The translations under genes were made by a program, and so were the position numbers. Below, piece by piece: positions 26,972 to 36,612 of a DNA stretch of 64,000 bases (position 1 is the stretch's first letter; each line of letters starts with the position of its first letter). The notes beneath the pieces are model-generated. The model searched no databases, had not been told where the DNA came from, and worked only from the letters and a program-made list of their open reading frames with translations. Origin of the DNA: Sphingomonas natans (GTDB lineage: Bacteria; Pseudomonadota; Alphaproteobacteria; Sphingomonadales; Sphingomonadaceae); the NCBI RefSeq assembly GCF_030546695.1, contig NZ_JAUOTP010000001.1, forward strand, positions 620,001 through 684,000, read 5' to 3'.

Positions 26972-27936
26972 GACCGATGGCCTTCCCAATGGCCGGCGCG
27001 CTTCTCGACCGGCACGGCGGCGTCGAACCACGCCTTGACCGGCGCCAGCGCCGGATGCGCGAGATCGCGCTCCAGATAGGCCCATACGCGCGGCTGGTAG
27101 CCTAGGTAACGCGGCTTGCCATCACGCTTCCACAGCCGGGTGAAGATGCCGAGGATCTTCGTATTCCGCTGCGCGCCGAGCAGCGCGTAGGCGGCCTCGT
27201 CGACCGGCCCATAATGAGCGAGCATCGCCGCCTCCAGCTCGGGCGAGACGTCGCGCCGCGCATCCTGCAGCAGCGAGACCAGATCATAGGCCGGATGCCC
27301 CGCCAGCGCGTCCTGAAAGTCGAGCAGGCCGAGGCTGCCGTCGCCCAGCAGCATGATATTCTCGGCATGATAATCGCGCAGCGCGGTCACGCTCCGGTCG
27401 GCCGCGATCGGCGCCAGCGCCTCGTCCCATGCCTCCGCATAGCCCGGCGGCACATCGAGCCCGACGGCAGGCATGTACCAGTCGGGGAACAGAGCCGCCT
27501 CGCGCTGATAGACCCCCATGTCGTAGGCCGGCAGCGGCCCGGCGGGATGGCGATGCAGGTCGCGCAGCAGATCGATCGCGGCGGTGTAGATCAGCGTCTC
27601 GCGCGCCGGATCGGCGGCGATCATCTCGGCCATCCGATCGTCGCCGAAATCCTCGAGAAGGATCAGCCCTACCGCCAGATCGCGCGCCATCACCTTCGGC
27701 GCGGCAAACCCCAGAGCGTGCAGATGATCGGCGACAGCCAGGAATGGGCGGCTATCCTCATGCTGCGGCGGCGCATCCATCAGCACCGCCGTCCGGCCGT
27801 CATCGACGACGCGGAAATAGCGGCGGAACGAGGCATCGCCCGCAAGCGGCAGGATCATCGCCCCGCCCCAGCCGTGCGTTTGCAGAAAGGCCGGCGCGGC
27901 GTCCGGCGGGGTCATGATCAGGGGGCTGGCGGCCAT
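26968..27936 (-). CDS. amgK: Aminoglycoside-phosphotransferase-family kinase, probable N-acetylmuramate/N-acetylglucosamine kinase AmgK
   Basis: A 322-aa kinase of the APH/choline-kinase fold. Phosphate-binding LPLAGDASFRRYFRV, catalytic loop ALRDYHAENIML (Asp and Asn), and LLDFQDAL (metal Asp). It supplies MurNAc-1-phosphate to MurU. ATG 27936 has GGGAGC eight bases upstream and overlaps tsaE by 19 bases; ATG 27915 is an alternative. Followed by murU with a GTGA overlap. Confidence 0.88.
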   Translation of the reverse strand: MAASPLIMTPPDAAPAFLQTHGWGGAMILPLAGDASFRRYFRVVDDGRTAVLMDAPPQHEDSRPFLAVADHLHALGFAAPKVMARDLAVGLILLEDFGDDRMAEMIAADPARETLIYTAAIDLLRDLHRHPAGPLPAYDMGVYQREAALFPDWYMPAVGLDVPPGYAEAWDEALAPIAADRSVTALRDYHAENIMLLGDGSLGLLDFQDALAGHPAYDLVSLLQDARRDVSPELEAAMLAHYGPVDEAAYALLGAQRNTKILGIFTRLWKRDGKPRYLGYQPRVWAYLERDLAHPALAPVKAWFDAAVPVEKRAGHWEGHRS

Positions 27937-28373
27937 CGCCGCTCCCAAGACGGACCCGCTTCCCAAGTCAAGCGACGGCCGCCCTCCGGCCCCGTCTCGA
28001 TCGACAGAGCGAGCGCATCGGGCCACCGGCCGGGGCCGAGCCGTTCGGCCCATTCGATCACGAGCGCGGTGTCGACGAGCGCATCGTCGAGCCCCAGTTC
28101 CTCCGCCTCCTCCGGATCGTCGATCCGATAGAGATCGACATGCCAGACGGGCACGCGCAGCTCCTCATAGGCGATCACGATCGGGAAGCTCGGGCTTGGC
28201 GCGTCCTCGTCGAGCCCGAGGCCTGCGAGCAGCCCGCGCGCCAGCGTCGTCTTCCCCGCACCCAAGGGCCCCGCCAGCGTCACCACGTCGCCGACCCGCA
28301 AGCGCGCCGCCAGCGACCGGCCCAGCGCCGCGGTCTCGTCGGGGCCTGCGAGCGCAAGCGACCCGCGCGTCAT
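27918..28373 (-). CDS. tsaE: tRNA threonylcarbamoyladenosine biosynthesis ATPase TsaE
   Basis: A 151-aa protein of the TsaE (YjeE) family, the ATPase partner of TsaB/TsaD in making t6A at position 37 of ANN-decoding tRNAs. Walker A AGPLGAGKTTLARGLL near residue 34, PSPSFPIV, and HVDLYRIDDPEEAEELGLDD are all family hallmarks. Its ATG overlaps the divL stop (ATGA at 28370-28373). Confidence 0.95.
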   Translation of the reverse strand: MTRGSLALAGPDETAALGRSLAARLRVGDVVTLAGPLGAGKTTLARGLLAGLGLDEDAPSPSFPIVIAYEELRVPVWHVDLYRIDDPEEAEELGLDDALVDTALVIEWAERLGPGRWPDALALSIETGPEGGRRLTWEAGPSWERRWPPAP

Positions 28374-30736
28374 GCGGCCTCGGCTTCGCGGCCGAGCGGC
28401 AGCAGCACGAAAACGCTCGTGCCCCGCCCAATCTCGCTCTCCATTCGGATCGTCCCGCCATGCGCCTCGACGAGCTGGCGCGACAGAGGCAGGCCGACGC
28501 CCCCGCCGCGGCGACCGGCCGGCTCACCTTCGCCCGTGCTCTCGCGGCTCAGCCGATCGAAGATCCGCGTCGTCTTGTGGTCGGGTATGCCGCGGCCGTT
28601 GTCCGACACGACGATCTCGGCGAAGCGCCCCGCCACGCGGCTGCGCACGAGGATACGCCCGCCCGCCGTCGTGTAGGCGACCGAATTGCGCAGCAGATGA
28701 TCCATCACCTGGCGCAGCCGCCTCTTGTCGCCGAGCACGGTCTCGTCGCCCGAGGTGACGTCGATCGCCACGGTCAATCCCGCCGCATTGGCGGGATCGG
28801 CGATGGAGCGCGAGGCCTCGCGCACCAGATCGCCGACATTGACCGTCTCCATCTCCAGCGGCAGCGCGCCCGCCTCGCTCTGCGAGAGATCCAGTGCATC
28901 GCCCATCAGCGCGCTCAATCGCGTGACCGCCGACAGGATCGCATCGACATATTCGCGCGCCGGCGCGGGGAGATCGCCGGCATAGCCCGCCGCCAGCATC
29001 TCGGCGAAGCCGGCGATGGAGGTCAGCGGCACGCGCAATTCGTAGCTCATGCTGGAGACGAAGGCGTTCTTGAGGCTGTTCGCCTGCTCCAGCGCGTCGT
29101 TGCGCTCGCGCAGCGCCTCCTCGATTCCCCGGCTCGCGGTGATGTCGAGCAAGGTGAAGAGCGCATTGCCATCGGGCAGCGGGACCGCGGCAAATTCGAA
29201 ATGGCGCCCGTCGTTCAGCGCGATCCGCCCCGAGCGCTGCTGCCGATCGATCGTCGCAGTGCGGACGAGTTCGCGAATCATCCCCGCGCGCGACGGATCC
29301 TGCAGCTTGGGCGCGAGCGCCTGGACGAGCATGTCGACGCGCGGATGCTGGACGAGTGCGGCCTCCTCCAGCCCCCAGATCTCGCGGAAGCGGTTGTTCC
29401 ACAGATGCAGCCGACCATCCGCCGCGAAGACGCCGATCGCCTCGAACAGATTTTCGAAGGTGGCGGCGCGCACCCGCAGCAAGGTATCGCGCGCGCTGGC
29501 AAGCTGGAGATGCTCGGTCCGGTCCTCGAAGATCAGCAGCAGGCCGCCGTCCGGCAGCGGCTGGCCGACCACGCGCAGATGCGTCCCGCCCGGAAGCTGC
29601 CACGTCTCTTCGACCGGCTCCGGAGCGTGGAACCAGCCGCGTCGCTCGCTGCGCCAGCTGGGGAAATCGCGGATCTCGGGCGCGCGCTGCGCCTCGCGCA
29701 TCCGTTCGAGAATGCGATCGAATTCGGGGCGATCCGAAAGCCAGTCCGGATCGAGATCGAACAGACGCATGAAGTAGCGATTGTAGAAGACCAGCCCCTG
29801 ATCGGGGCCGAACTGCGCGACGCCTGCCGACAGACGATCCAGCATGTCACGCTGCGCACGAACGAACCGAACCAGATCGGCGCGCGCGTCCTCGAGTTCC
29901 TGTACGTCCATCGCGAAGCCGGCGACGCCGATCGAGCCGACCGGCACATCGACCACGCGCATCATCCGCCGCTCGCCGGTGATGATCGCGGGCGCGGTGC
30001 GCGTCGAGATATGGCCGTGCGCCAGCGTCGATCGCGCGACGGACTGGGCGGTGCCCTCGCTGTCCGTCTCGATCAATTCCATGCCGCGCCGGACGACCTC
30101 AGCGGCATTCTCAGCCTCCACCGCGCGGACGAAGGCGCTGTTGACGAGCGCGAGATGCAGATCGGGTCCGCGATACCACATCGGAAAAGGCGCCGCCTCG
30201 ATCAGCGTGGAAAGCCCGTCCAGCGCCGCACTCAGCCGGCGCGTCTCGGCGGAGAGGCGATCGATCTGCTCGCTGCTTCCGCTGACGTCGGTGAGCCAGA
30301 TAAGCACCGCGCGGTCCGACACGCCGGGCGCCGAATACGGGCCGCCCGCGAAACAGACGACGCGCATCGATCCGGGCAGCGCGACATATTCGGTGAAGCG
30401 CTTGCCCGTATCCAGCGATGCGATCAGGACGCCTTCGAGATGATCGACCGTCTCGCGATCGAACCCGCCGTCCAGCAGGTCGCTCAACGCGCGCGGCGCC
30501 TCCGGCAGGCCGAGCCATGCGGCCGCGCGGGGCGAGGCTTCGATCCGGCCATCGGGATAGATCAGCATCGGCACGGTAGGCGCCGCTTCCAGCAGCCCGG
30601 CGACGGCGCGCGCATCGGCCTCCACCCTCCGCGCGCGGATCGTGCGCGACAGGCCGAGCCAGGTCGCGACCGCCGCGAGGCAGAGCCATGCGGCGCCTGC
30701 CAACGAAAGCAGCGCGGCCGTGGAAGGCGGCGTCAT
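28370..30736 (-). CDS. divL: DivL-type cell-cycle pseudo-histidine kinase (Tyr in place of the phospho-His)
   Basis: A 788-aa sensor-kinase-like protein: one N-terminal helix (about residues 8-27), several PAS-like domains (about 50-540), a dimerisation helix pair, and a C-terminal HATPase domain with DNGRG and GGGVGLPLSRQL motifs. The H-box reads SMSYELRVPLTS: codon 29044-29042 is TAC, so residue 565 is Tyr where ordinary kinases have His. That is the hallmark of Caulobacter DivL (Tyr550, about 770 aa), which regulates CckA-CtrA. Downstream tsaE-amgK-murU is, to my recollection, also the Caulobacter order. ATG 30736 has GGAGG five bases upstream. Confidence 0.9.
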   Translation of the reverse strand: MTPPSTAALLSLAGAAWLCLAAVATWLGLSRTIRARRVEADARAVAGLLEAAPTVPMLIYPDGRIEASPRAAAWLGLPEAPRALSDLLDGGFDRETVDHLEGVLIASLDTGKRFTEYVALPGSMRVVCFAGGPYSAPGVSDRAVLIWLTDVSGSSEQIDRLSAETRRLSAALDGLSTLIEAAPFPMWYRGPDLHLALVNSAFVRAVEAENAAEVVRRGMELIETDSEGTAQSVARSTLAHGHISTRTAPAIITGERRMMRVVDVPVGSIGVAGFAMDVQELEDARADLVRFVRAQRDMLDRLSAGVAQFGPDQGLVFYNRYFMRLFDLDPDWLSDRPEFDRILERMREAQRAPEIRDFPSWRSERRGWFHAPEPVEETWQLPGGTHLRVVGQPLPDGGLLLIFEDRTEHLQLASARDTLLRVRAATFENLFEAIGVFAADGRLHLWNNRFREIWGLEEAALVQHPRVDMLVQALAPKLQDPSRAGMIRELVRTATIDRQQRSGRIALNDGRHFEFAAVPLPDGNALFTLLDITASRGIEEALRERNDALEQANSLKNAFVSSMSYELRVPLTSIAGFAEMLAAGYAGDLPAPAREYVDAILSAVTRLSALMGDALDLSQSEAGALPLEMETVNVGDLVREASRSIADPANAAGLTVAIDVTSGDETVLGDKRRLRQVMDHLLRNSVAYTTAGGRILVRSRVAGRFAEIVVSDNGRGIPDHKTTRIFDRLSRESTGEGEPAGRRGGGVGLPLSRQLVEAHGGTIRMESEIGRGTSVFVLLPLGREAEAA

Positions 30737-30837
30737 CACGACCTCCACCTTCCCCGCCGCACTGTTATCGAGCCGTCCATCGGACGCTCTTATTCAGGCA
30801 AGCGGCGCAACTCACAAGCGCCACCTGCTCTTATCGA

Positions 30838-32250
30838 TCAATAGCGATAATGATCGGGCTTGAACGGCCCTTCGGTCGACACGCCGATATAAGCGGCCTG
30901 CTTTTCCGTGAGCTTCGTCATCTTGACGCCGAGCTTGTCGAGGTGAAGCGCGGCGACCTTCTCGTCGAGATGCTTCGGCAGGACGAACACTTCGTTCTTA
31001 TACTGGCCGGGCTTGGTCCACAGCTCGATCTGCGCCAGCACCTGATTGGTGAAGCTGGACGACATGACGAACGACGGGTGGCCGGTGGCGCAGCCGAGAT
31101 TCACGAGGCGGCCCTTGGCGAGGACGATGATCTGGTTGCCGTCCGGGAACTTGACGATGTCGGTGCCCGGCTTGATCTCGGTCCACTCATAGTTCGACAG
31201 AGCCGCGATCTGGATCTCGCTGTCGAAGTGGCCGATGTTGCAGACGATCGAGTTGGGCTTCATCGCCTTCATGTGATCGGCGGTGATGACGTCGGCATTG
31301 CCGGTCGCGGTGCAGAAGATGTCGGCGCGCTTGACCGCATCCTCCATCGTCACGACCTCGAAGCCCTCCATCGCCGCCTGCAGCGCGCAGATCGGATCGA
31401 TTTCGGTGACCATCACGCGCGCGCCGCCGTTGCGGAGCGACTGGGCCGAACCCTTGCCGACATCGCCGAAGCCGGCGACGCAGGCGACCTTGCCGGCGAG
31501 CATCACGTCGGTGGCGCGACGGATCGCGTCGACGAGGCTTTCCTTGCAGCCATACAGATTGTCGAACTTCGACTTGGTCACGCTGTCATTGACGTTGATC
31601 GCGGGGAAAGGCAGCTCGCCCTTCTTCGCGATCTCGTACAGGCGGTGGACGCCCGTGGTCGTCTCTTCCGAAACGCCCTTCAGGTTGCGCACCGTCTCGG
31701 TCACATAGCCCGGCTTGGCGGCGATGAACGCCTTCAGCGCGCGCTGGAACTCGACTTCTTCCTCATTCTCGGGCTCGCCGAACGACTGGCCGGCTTCGAG
31801 CTTCGCGCCCCAGAGCGCGAACATCGTCGCGTCGCCGCCGTCATCCAGGATCATGTTGGCGGTGACGCCGTCACCCCAATCGAAGATGTTGCCGACATAA
31901 TCCCAATATTCGGCGAGCGTCTCGCCCTTGACGGCGAACACCGGAATGCCACGCGCGGCGATCGCGGCGGCGGCATGGTCCTGCGTCGAATAGATATTGC
32001 ACGTCGCCCAGCGGACATCGGCGCCGAGCGCGACGAGCGTCTCGATCAGCACGGCGGTCTGGATCGTCATGTGGAGCGAGCCGGTGATGCGCGCGCCCTT
32101 GAGTGGCTGCGACGCGCCGAATTCCTCGCGCAGCGCCATCAGACCCGGCATTTCGGTCTCGGCAATCTCGATTTCGCGACGGCCGAACTCGGCAAGGCTG
32201 ATGTCGTGGACAAGATAATCGGTGAAGGGGATTTGGGTGGCAGTGGCCAC
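30838..32250 (-). CDS. ahcY: Adenosylhomocysteinase (SAH hydrolase)
   Basis: A 470-aa NAD-dependent enzyme that splits S-adenosylhomocysteine into adenosine and homocysteine. Recognised by the N-terminal [30 protein letters not shown] region, the NAD loop [15 protein letters not shown], and the C-terminal ending [12 protein letters not shown] 32250 is used ([16 protein letters not shown]) with AGGAG upstream. A perfect 20-bp palindrome upstream is a likely operator. Confidence 0.97.
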   Translation of the reverse strand: MATATQIPFTDYLVHDISLAEFGRREIEIAETEMPGLMALREEFGASQPLKGARITGSLHMTIQTAVLIETLVALGADVRWATCNIYSTQDHAAAAIAARGIPVFAVKGETLAEYWDYVGNIFDWGDGVTANMILDDGGDATMFALWGAKLEAGQSFGEPENEEEVEFQRALKAFIAAKPGYVTETVRNLKGVSEETTTGVHRLYEIAKKGELPFPAINVNDSVTKSKFDNLYGCKESLVDAIRRATDVMLAGKVACVAGFGDVGKGSAQSLRNGGARVMVTEIDPICALQAAMEGFEVVTMEDAVKRADIFCTATGNADVITADHMKAMKPNSIVCNIGHFDSEIQIAALSNYEWTEIKPGTDIVKFPDGNQIIVLAKGRLVNLGCATGHPSFVMSSSFTNQVLAQIELWTKPGQYKNEVFVLPKHLDEKVAALHLDKLGVKMTKLTEKQAAYIGVSTEGPFKPDHYRY

Positions 32251-32338
32251 GATAGGTCTCCTCGGCGCGAGCCTGATGCGCAGCCCGAGGGTCGGACCGC
32301 CTGGGTGCGGCCCTAGCCGCCCCAAGCGATCAAATCAA

Positions 32339-32358
32339 ATATAAAGATGTCTTTATAT
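32339..32358 (-). promoter_or_regulatory. Perfect 20-bp palindrome upstream of ahcY, probable SahR-type operator
   Basis: ATATAAAGATGTCTTTATAT: nine-base arms with a two-base centre, 88 bases before the ahcY start and far more AT-rich than its surroundings. ArsR-family regulators of the SAH/SAM cycle (SahR) bind AT-rich palindromes near ahcY in proteobacteria. The regulator gene is not in this window. Confidence 0.6.
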
Positions 32359-32371
32359 GTACCGACAAGGC

Positions 32372-32905
32372 TCAGTCGGCGGGGCCGGCTGGTCGCGTCG
32401 ACACGGGCGATATGGCAGCGACCGTGATCGAGCCGGCCGGGCTTTCGCATGCTCCCTCGGGCAAGGCGGTGGCTATCCCCTGGCGCTGGGCGAGGAGGAC
32501 AAGCCCCTCCTCTGATCCCGCCATCATCGCAGCTTCCCGTGCGAGAGAGGCGACGCCCGTGCAAACCTCTTTATTGCCCTGTCGCGCGCCATAAGCATTG
32601 GCAAGACTGGTCGCAAAGCCGTCATATCGGCGCTGCCCTTCGACGGGGCCGTGCGCCTTGAAGAAGTGAATCTTGAGTCGCTCGTTCATCTTCTGGATGG
32701 TCGGCTTGTTCGCGTTCAGAAACGCATTGTAGTCGGCCGTGATGTCAACATGCATGACCTGGCAGCGCAACGTCGCGACCATAAGCAGCGACTGAAAATC
32801 GCGGATCGTTCCCGCGGAAATCTCCTGATCGTTCCAGCATGCCGCCTGAACCGGCGCGGTCGCCAGTGCCACCGCCGCAAGTGCGGCGCCCATACGCTTG
32901 ATCAT
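32372..32905 (-). CDS. Exported protein of unknown function
   Basis: A 177-aa protein with a clear signal peptide (MIKRMGAALAAVALATAPVQAA) and a mature part starting CWNDQEISAGTIRDFQSLLM. The mature region is mostly helical and holds Cys residues that could pair in the periplasm (CWND, LRCQ, VCTG, ACES). I recognise no family. It lies upstream of ahcY on the same strand, but its 3' end is only 13 bases from the palindromic site, so the two are probably separately transcribed. Confidence 0.75.
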   Translation of the reverse strand: MIKRMGAALAAVALATAPVQAACWNDQEISAGTIRDFQSLLMVATLRCQVMHVDITADYNAFLNANKPTIQKMNERLKIHFFKAHGPVEGQRRYDGFATSLANAYGARQGNKEVCTGVASLAREAAMMAGSEEGLVLLAQRQGIATALPEGACESPAGSITVAAISPVSTRPAGPAD

Positions 32906-33039
32906 ACAAACCCCCGTGTCGCCCTGCGCCGTCAATCGGCGCCCCCGCGACAGGTGGGTTAAAGCACAGGATGGGTAATCAAATTCTCAACGAACAGAAC
33001 GGCCTACCGCAAAATCGGGCACCTTCCCGAAACGAGCGG

Positions 33040-33612
33040 TCAGGCGTGGCCCGCCGTCGAGGCGAGCAAGCGGACATCGATCCCGGCGGTCGCGAAGGCG
33101 CGCGGCCAGCGCTCCTCGGGCGGTACGGCGAACAGCAGATCGGGATCCCCCGGTGTGTGAAACCAGCCGTGCTGCGTCATCTCGCCATCCAGCTGGCCGT
33201 CGCCCCAGCCGGCATAGCCGAGCGCAATCAGCCAGCGCGCGGGCCCGCTCCCCTCGGCCAGCGCGCGCAGCACGTCCAGCGTGCTCGTCAGCGAGAAAGC
33301 CTTGTTCACAACGACCGTATCCTCGCCCGTCCAGTCGCCGGAATGAAGCACGAAGCCGCGTTGCGGATCGACCGGCCCGCCGAGATGGATCGGCGCGTCG
33401 GGCGCCACCCCGGGCTCGATCTCCAATTGCTCCATCAATTGGTGGAGACGCAGACGCGGCACGATCTGTCCCACGCCGATCCCGAGCGCGCCTTCGGGGC
33501 TGTGAACGCACAGCGCGATCACGGCGTGCGCGAAACGGGGATCGCCGATCCCCGGCATCGCCAGCAGCAACTGGCCCGCCAGCGAGCGATATTCGAGGTC
33601 GGAGCGTGCCAT
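33040..33612 (-). CDS. YqgE/AlgH family protein (UPF0301)
   Basis: A 190-aa protein of the UPF0301 family. N-terminal LAGQLLLAMPGIGDPRFAHAVIALCVHSPEGALGI and the later LIALGYAGWGDGQLDGEM are the conserved blocks. The biochemical role of the family is not established; members are often linked to alginate or general transcriptional effects. It is divergent from the peroxiredoxin gene, with 102 bases between the starts. Confidence 0.92.
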   Translation of the reverse strand: MARSDLEYRSLAGQLLLAMPGIGDPRFAHAVIALCVHSPEGALGIGVGQIVPRLRLHQLMEQLEIEPGVAPDAPIHLGGPVDPQRGFVLHSGDWTGEDTVVVNKAFSLTSTLDVLRALAEGSGPARWLIALGYAGWGDGQLDGEMTQHGWFHTPGDPDLLFAVPPEERWPRAFATAGIDVRLLASTAGHA

Positions 33613-33714
33613 GGCGGCCAGTATAAACGGGACAGGGAGCGGGTCCAGCCGCGGCCTTCCGCCGCAGCGGGGTGCCTGTTAGGACAGGCCATCCCTGCCC
33701 CTACGAGGACCAGC

Positions 33715-34197
33715 ATGACCATATCCGTCGGCGATACGCTTCCCCCCGTGACCTTCATGACGATGACGTCCGATGGCCCTTCGCCCGTCGAGAGCGAGGC
33801 CTATTTTGCGGGCCGCAAGATCGCGCTCTTCTCGCTGCCGGGCGCCTTCACGCCGACCTGCTCGGCCAAGCATCTCCCCGGATTCGTCGAGAAAGCCGAC
33901 GAGTTGAAGGCAAAGGGCGTGGACGAGATCGCCTGCACCGCGGTCAACGACGTGTTCGTGATGGGCGCCTGGGCCAAGGACCAGGGCGCCGAGGGCAAGG
34001 TCACGCTGCTGGCCGATGGCAATGCCGCGTTCGTCGAGGCGATCGGCCTGACGATGGACGGCAGCAAGTTCGGCCTCGGCACGCGCGGCCAGCGTTTTTC
34101 GATGATCGTCGACGACGGCAAGGTCACGACGCTGAACATCGAGGCGCCCGGCGATTTCCAGGTCAGCTCGGCCGATTATCTGCTCGGCCAGCTCTGA
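33715..34197 (+). CDS. Peroxiredoxin, Prx5/hybrid type
   Basis: A 160-aa thiol peroxidase with peroxidatic Cys49 in LPGAFTPTCSAKHLPGF, followed by the family's FVEKADELKAKGVDEIACTAVNDVFVM. No second conserved Cys of the 2-Cys type is obvious, fitting Prx5-type enzymes that use glutaredoxin or a low-molecular thiol. ATG 33715 has GAGGA nine bases upstream. The next gene, amn, starts one base after its stop. Confidence 0.92.
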   Translation: MTISVGDTLPPVTFMTMTSDGPSPVESEAYFAGRKIALFSLPGAFTPTCSAKHLPGFVEKADELKAKGVDEIACTAVNDVFVMGAWAKDQGAEGKVTLLADGNAAFVEAIGLTMDGSKFGLGTRGQRFSMIVDDGKVTTLNIEAPGDFQVSSADYLLGQL

Positions 34198-34198
34198 C

Positions 34199-35641
34199 AT
34201 GCCGACCTCGCGCAGCCTGAAGATCGTCGACGAGCTGGATGCGCTGTATCGCGCGTCGGTGACCCGGCTGCGCGAGGCTCTCGCCCGCTATATCGAAAAA
34301 GGCGAGCGGCCCGATCCGGCGGGGCGCGCCGCGGGCGCCTTCGCTTATCCGCAGATCAAGCTGCATTATGATGGCGAGCATGTCCCCGGCCCGTTGGGCC
34401 GCGCTTACGGGCGGCTCAATACGCCCGGCGACTATGCGATCAGCGTCACCCAGCCGGCGATGTTCCGCGACTATCTGGCGACGCAGCTCGACATGCTGAT
34501 CGACGATTTCGGCGTCTGGGTCGATGTCGGCACGAGCAGCGACGAGATCCCCTATCCCTATGTGCTCGATTCGAGCCTCGATCTCGCCGACGTCCGCGCG
34601 ATCGAGCTCGCCCGCATCTTCCCCTCGACCGAGCTGGAGCGGATCGGCGACGAACTCGCAGACGGCACCTGGACGCACGGCGACGATCAGCCGCGCCCGC
34701 TGGCTTTGTTCGATGCCGCGCGCGTCGATTTCAGCCTCGCGCGGCTGCGCCACTATACGGGCACTCCGCCCGCGCACGTTCAGAAGTACATCCTGTTCAC
34801 CAACTATAACCGCTACGTCGACGAGTTCGTCGGCTGGGCCAAGGAGCAGCTGAAGCAAGGCGGCCGGTACGTGATGCTGAGCGGCGCCGGCGGGCTGGAG
34901 CTGCGCGCAGGCGATCCCGACCCAGAGACGGCGATCACCGATGCAGCCTGGAAGAAGCACCAGATGCCGGCCTATCATCTCGTCGCCGAGGACGGATCGG
35001 GCATCACGCTCGTCAATATCGGCGTCGGCCCCTCCAACGCGAAGACGATCACCGATCATCTCGCGGTCATGCGCCCCGAGGCGTGGCTGATGATCGGCCA
35101 TTGTGGCGGCCTGCGCCCGAGCCAGCGGATCGGCGACTATGTCCTCGCCCATGCCTATCTGCGCGACGATCATGTCCTGGACGACGTGCTCCCACCCGAA
35201 ATCCCGATCCCGGCGATCGCCGAGATCCAGCAGGCGCTGAGCAAGGGCGCCGAGAAGATTTCCGGCCAGAGCCGCGAGGAGCTGAAGGCGCGGATGCGAA
35301 CCGGAACGGTCGTCACCACCGACGATCGCAACTGGGAGCTGCGCTACACCTCCTCCGCATTGCGCTTCAGCCAGAGCCGCGCCGTCGCGATCGACATGGA
35401 GAGCGCAACGCTCGCCGCCCAGGGCTTCCGCTTCCGCGTCCCCTACGGCACGCTGCTGTGCGTTTCGGACAAGCCGATCCACGGCGAGATCAAGCTGCCC
35501 GGCCAGGCCAATCGCTTCTACGAGCGCGCGATCGCCGAGCATCTCCAGATCGGCATCGCGGCGATCGACGAGCTGCGCCTCGGCGGCGAACAGCTCCACA
35601 GCCGCAAGCTGCGCGCCTTCAACGAGCCGCCTTTTCGGTGA
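34199..35641 (+). CDS. amn: AMP nucleosidase
   Basis: A 480-aa enzyme that hydrolyses AMP to adenine and ribose-5-phosphate. The N-terminal AMN domain runs to about residue 180; the C-terminal nucleoside-phosphorylase-like domain has VNIGVGPSNAKTITDHLAVMRPEAWLMIGHCGGL and the substrate-binding AIDMESATLAAQGFRFRVPYGTLLCVSDKP. Full family length. The start follows the peroxiredoxin stop by one base. It influences adenylate pools, and its coupling to a peroxidase gene may reflect stress physiology. Confidence 0.95.
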   Translation: MPTSRSLKIVDELDALYRASVTRLREALARYIEKGERPDPAGRAAGAFAYPQIKLHYDGEHVPGPLGRAYGRLNTPGDYAISVTQPAMFRDYLATQLDMLIDDFGVWVDVGTSSDEIPYPYVLDSSLDLADVRAIELARIFPSTELERIGDELADGTWTHGDDQPRPLALFDAARVDFSLARLRHYTGTPPAHVQKYILFTNYNRYVDEFVGWAKEQLKQGGRYVMLSGAGGLELRAGDPDPETAITDAAWKKHQMPAYHLVAEDGSGITLVNIGVGPSNAKTITDHLAVMRPEAWLMIGHCGGLRPSQRIGDYVLAHAYLRDDHVLDDVLPPEIPIPAIAEIQQALSKGAEKISGQSREELKARMRTGTVVTTDDRNWELRYTSSALRFSQSRAVAIDMESATLAAQGFRFRVPYGTLLCVSDKPIHGEIKLPGQANRFYERAIAEHLQIGIAAIDELRLGGEQLHSRKLRAFNEPPFR

Positions 35642-36588
35642 TTGGCGAGCCGCCTCGCGTCGAGGTCGCGATGGCGACGTTCAACGGCGCCCGCTACCTG
35701 CCGGAAATGCTCGCATCGATCGCGGCGCAGGACTGGCCGACGCTTGCGATCGTCGCATCGGACGACGGCTCGAAGGATGCCACGCTCGAGGTGCTGCGCA
35801 GCCTTCATGACATCCCGATCCGCATGATCGAGAATCCGGGGCCGCACGGCATCATCGAGAATTTCGCGCACGCCGTCGCGGCGACGACCGCGCCCTATGT
35901 CGCGCTGTGCGATCAGGACGATGTCTGGCGCGCAGACAAGGTCACGCGGCTGATGGCGGCGATGCAGGCGATCGAGGCGGAGCACGGCACGGCACGGCCC
36001 GCACTGGTCTTTTCGGACCTCGAACTGGTCGACGGCGCGTTGCAGACGATCGCGCCATCCTATTTCGCGCAAGGCGATGTCGATCGCCAGGCCCGCACGC
36101 TCGCCGATTTCGCGCTCGTCAATCACGTCCCCGGATGTGCGATGCTGGCGAACCGGGCGCTGATCGATCGCGCCTTTCCGCTGCCGCCCGGCTTCCATAT
36201 TCACGATTGGTGGATGGTGCTCGTCGCGACCACCACCGGAACCATCGGCGCGGTTGACGCGCCATTGATCCGCTATCGCCAGCACGGCGGAAACAATATC
36301 GGGATCTTCGCTCAACCGCCGACGCTATGGGCGCGCCTCCGCCGCAAGCTGGCCAGCCCGCTTGGATATATCTCCAGCCGGCGCGATTTCTATCGTCAGT
36401 CCGCACATGTCACGCGTGCAACCCTGACAGCCCTCGAAGCTCGCGTCGGGCCCGAGCTGAGCGCGGAGGATCGAGCCTTGCTCGACGGGCTTCTGCGGGG
36501 TTCCTTCTCGCGCCGGCGGCGCGTGATGGCAGGCGCCCGGACGGGCCTGTCGCGCGCCAATCGACTGGGAACCCTCTTCTATCTCTGA
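35638..36588 (+). CDS. Family 2 glycosyltransferase
   Basis: A 316-aa GT-A enzyme. N-terminal VEVAMATFNGARYLPEMLASIAAQ, the nucleotide-sugar region ASDDGSKDAT, the DxD-like CDQDDVW and the later FHIHDWWM form the GT2 pattern seen in rhamnosyl- and other O-antigen or capsule transferases. GTG 35638 overlaps the amn stop (GTGA). No partner glycan genes adjoin it here, so the acceptor is unknown. Confidence 0.88.
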   Translation: MIGEPPRVEVAMATFNGARYLPEMLASIAAQDWPTLAIVASDDGSKDATLEVLRSLHDIPIRMIENPGPHGIIENFAHAVAATTAPYVALCDQDDVWRADKVTRLMAAMQAIEAEHGTARPALVFSDLELVDGALQTIAPSYFAQGDVDRQARTLADFALVNHVPGCAMLANRALIDRAFPLPPGFHIHDWWMVLVATTTGTIGAVDAPLIRYRQHGGNNIGIFAQPPTLWARLRRKLASPLGYISSRRDFYRQSAHVTRATLTALEARVGPELSAEDRALLDGLLRGSFSRRRRVMAGARTGLSRANRLGTLFYL

Positions 36589-36612
36589 CGGCACGCGCAT
36601 GTGCCGATGGCC

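Noticed and set aside
30749-30837. Hairpin-like GGCGC/GCGCC near the ahcY stop
   Set aside because: Short stem without a T-run; I do not call a terminator.
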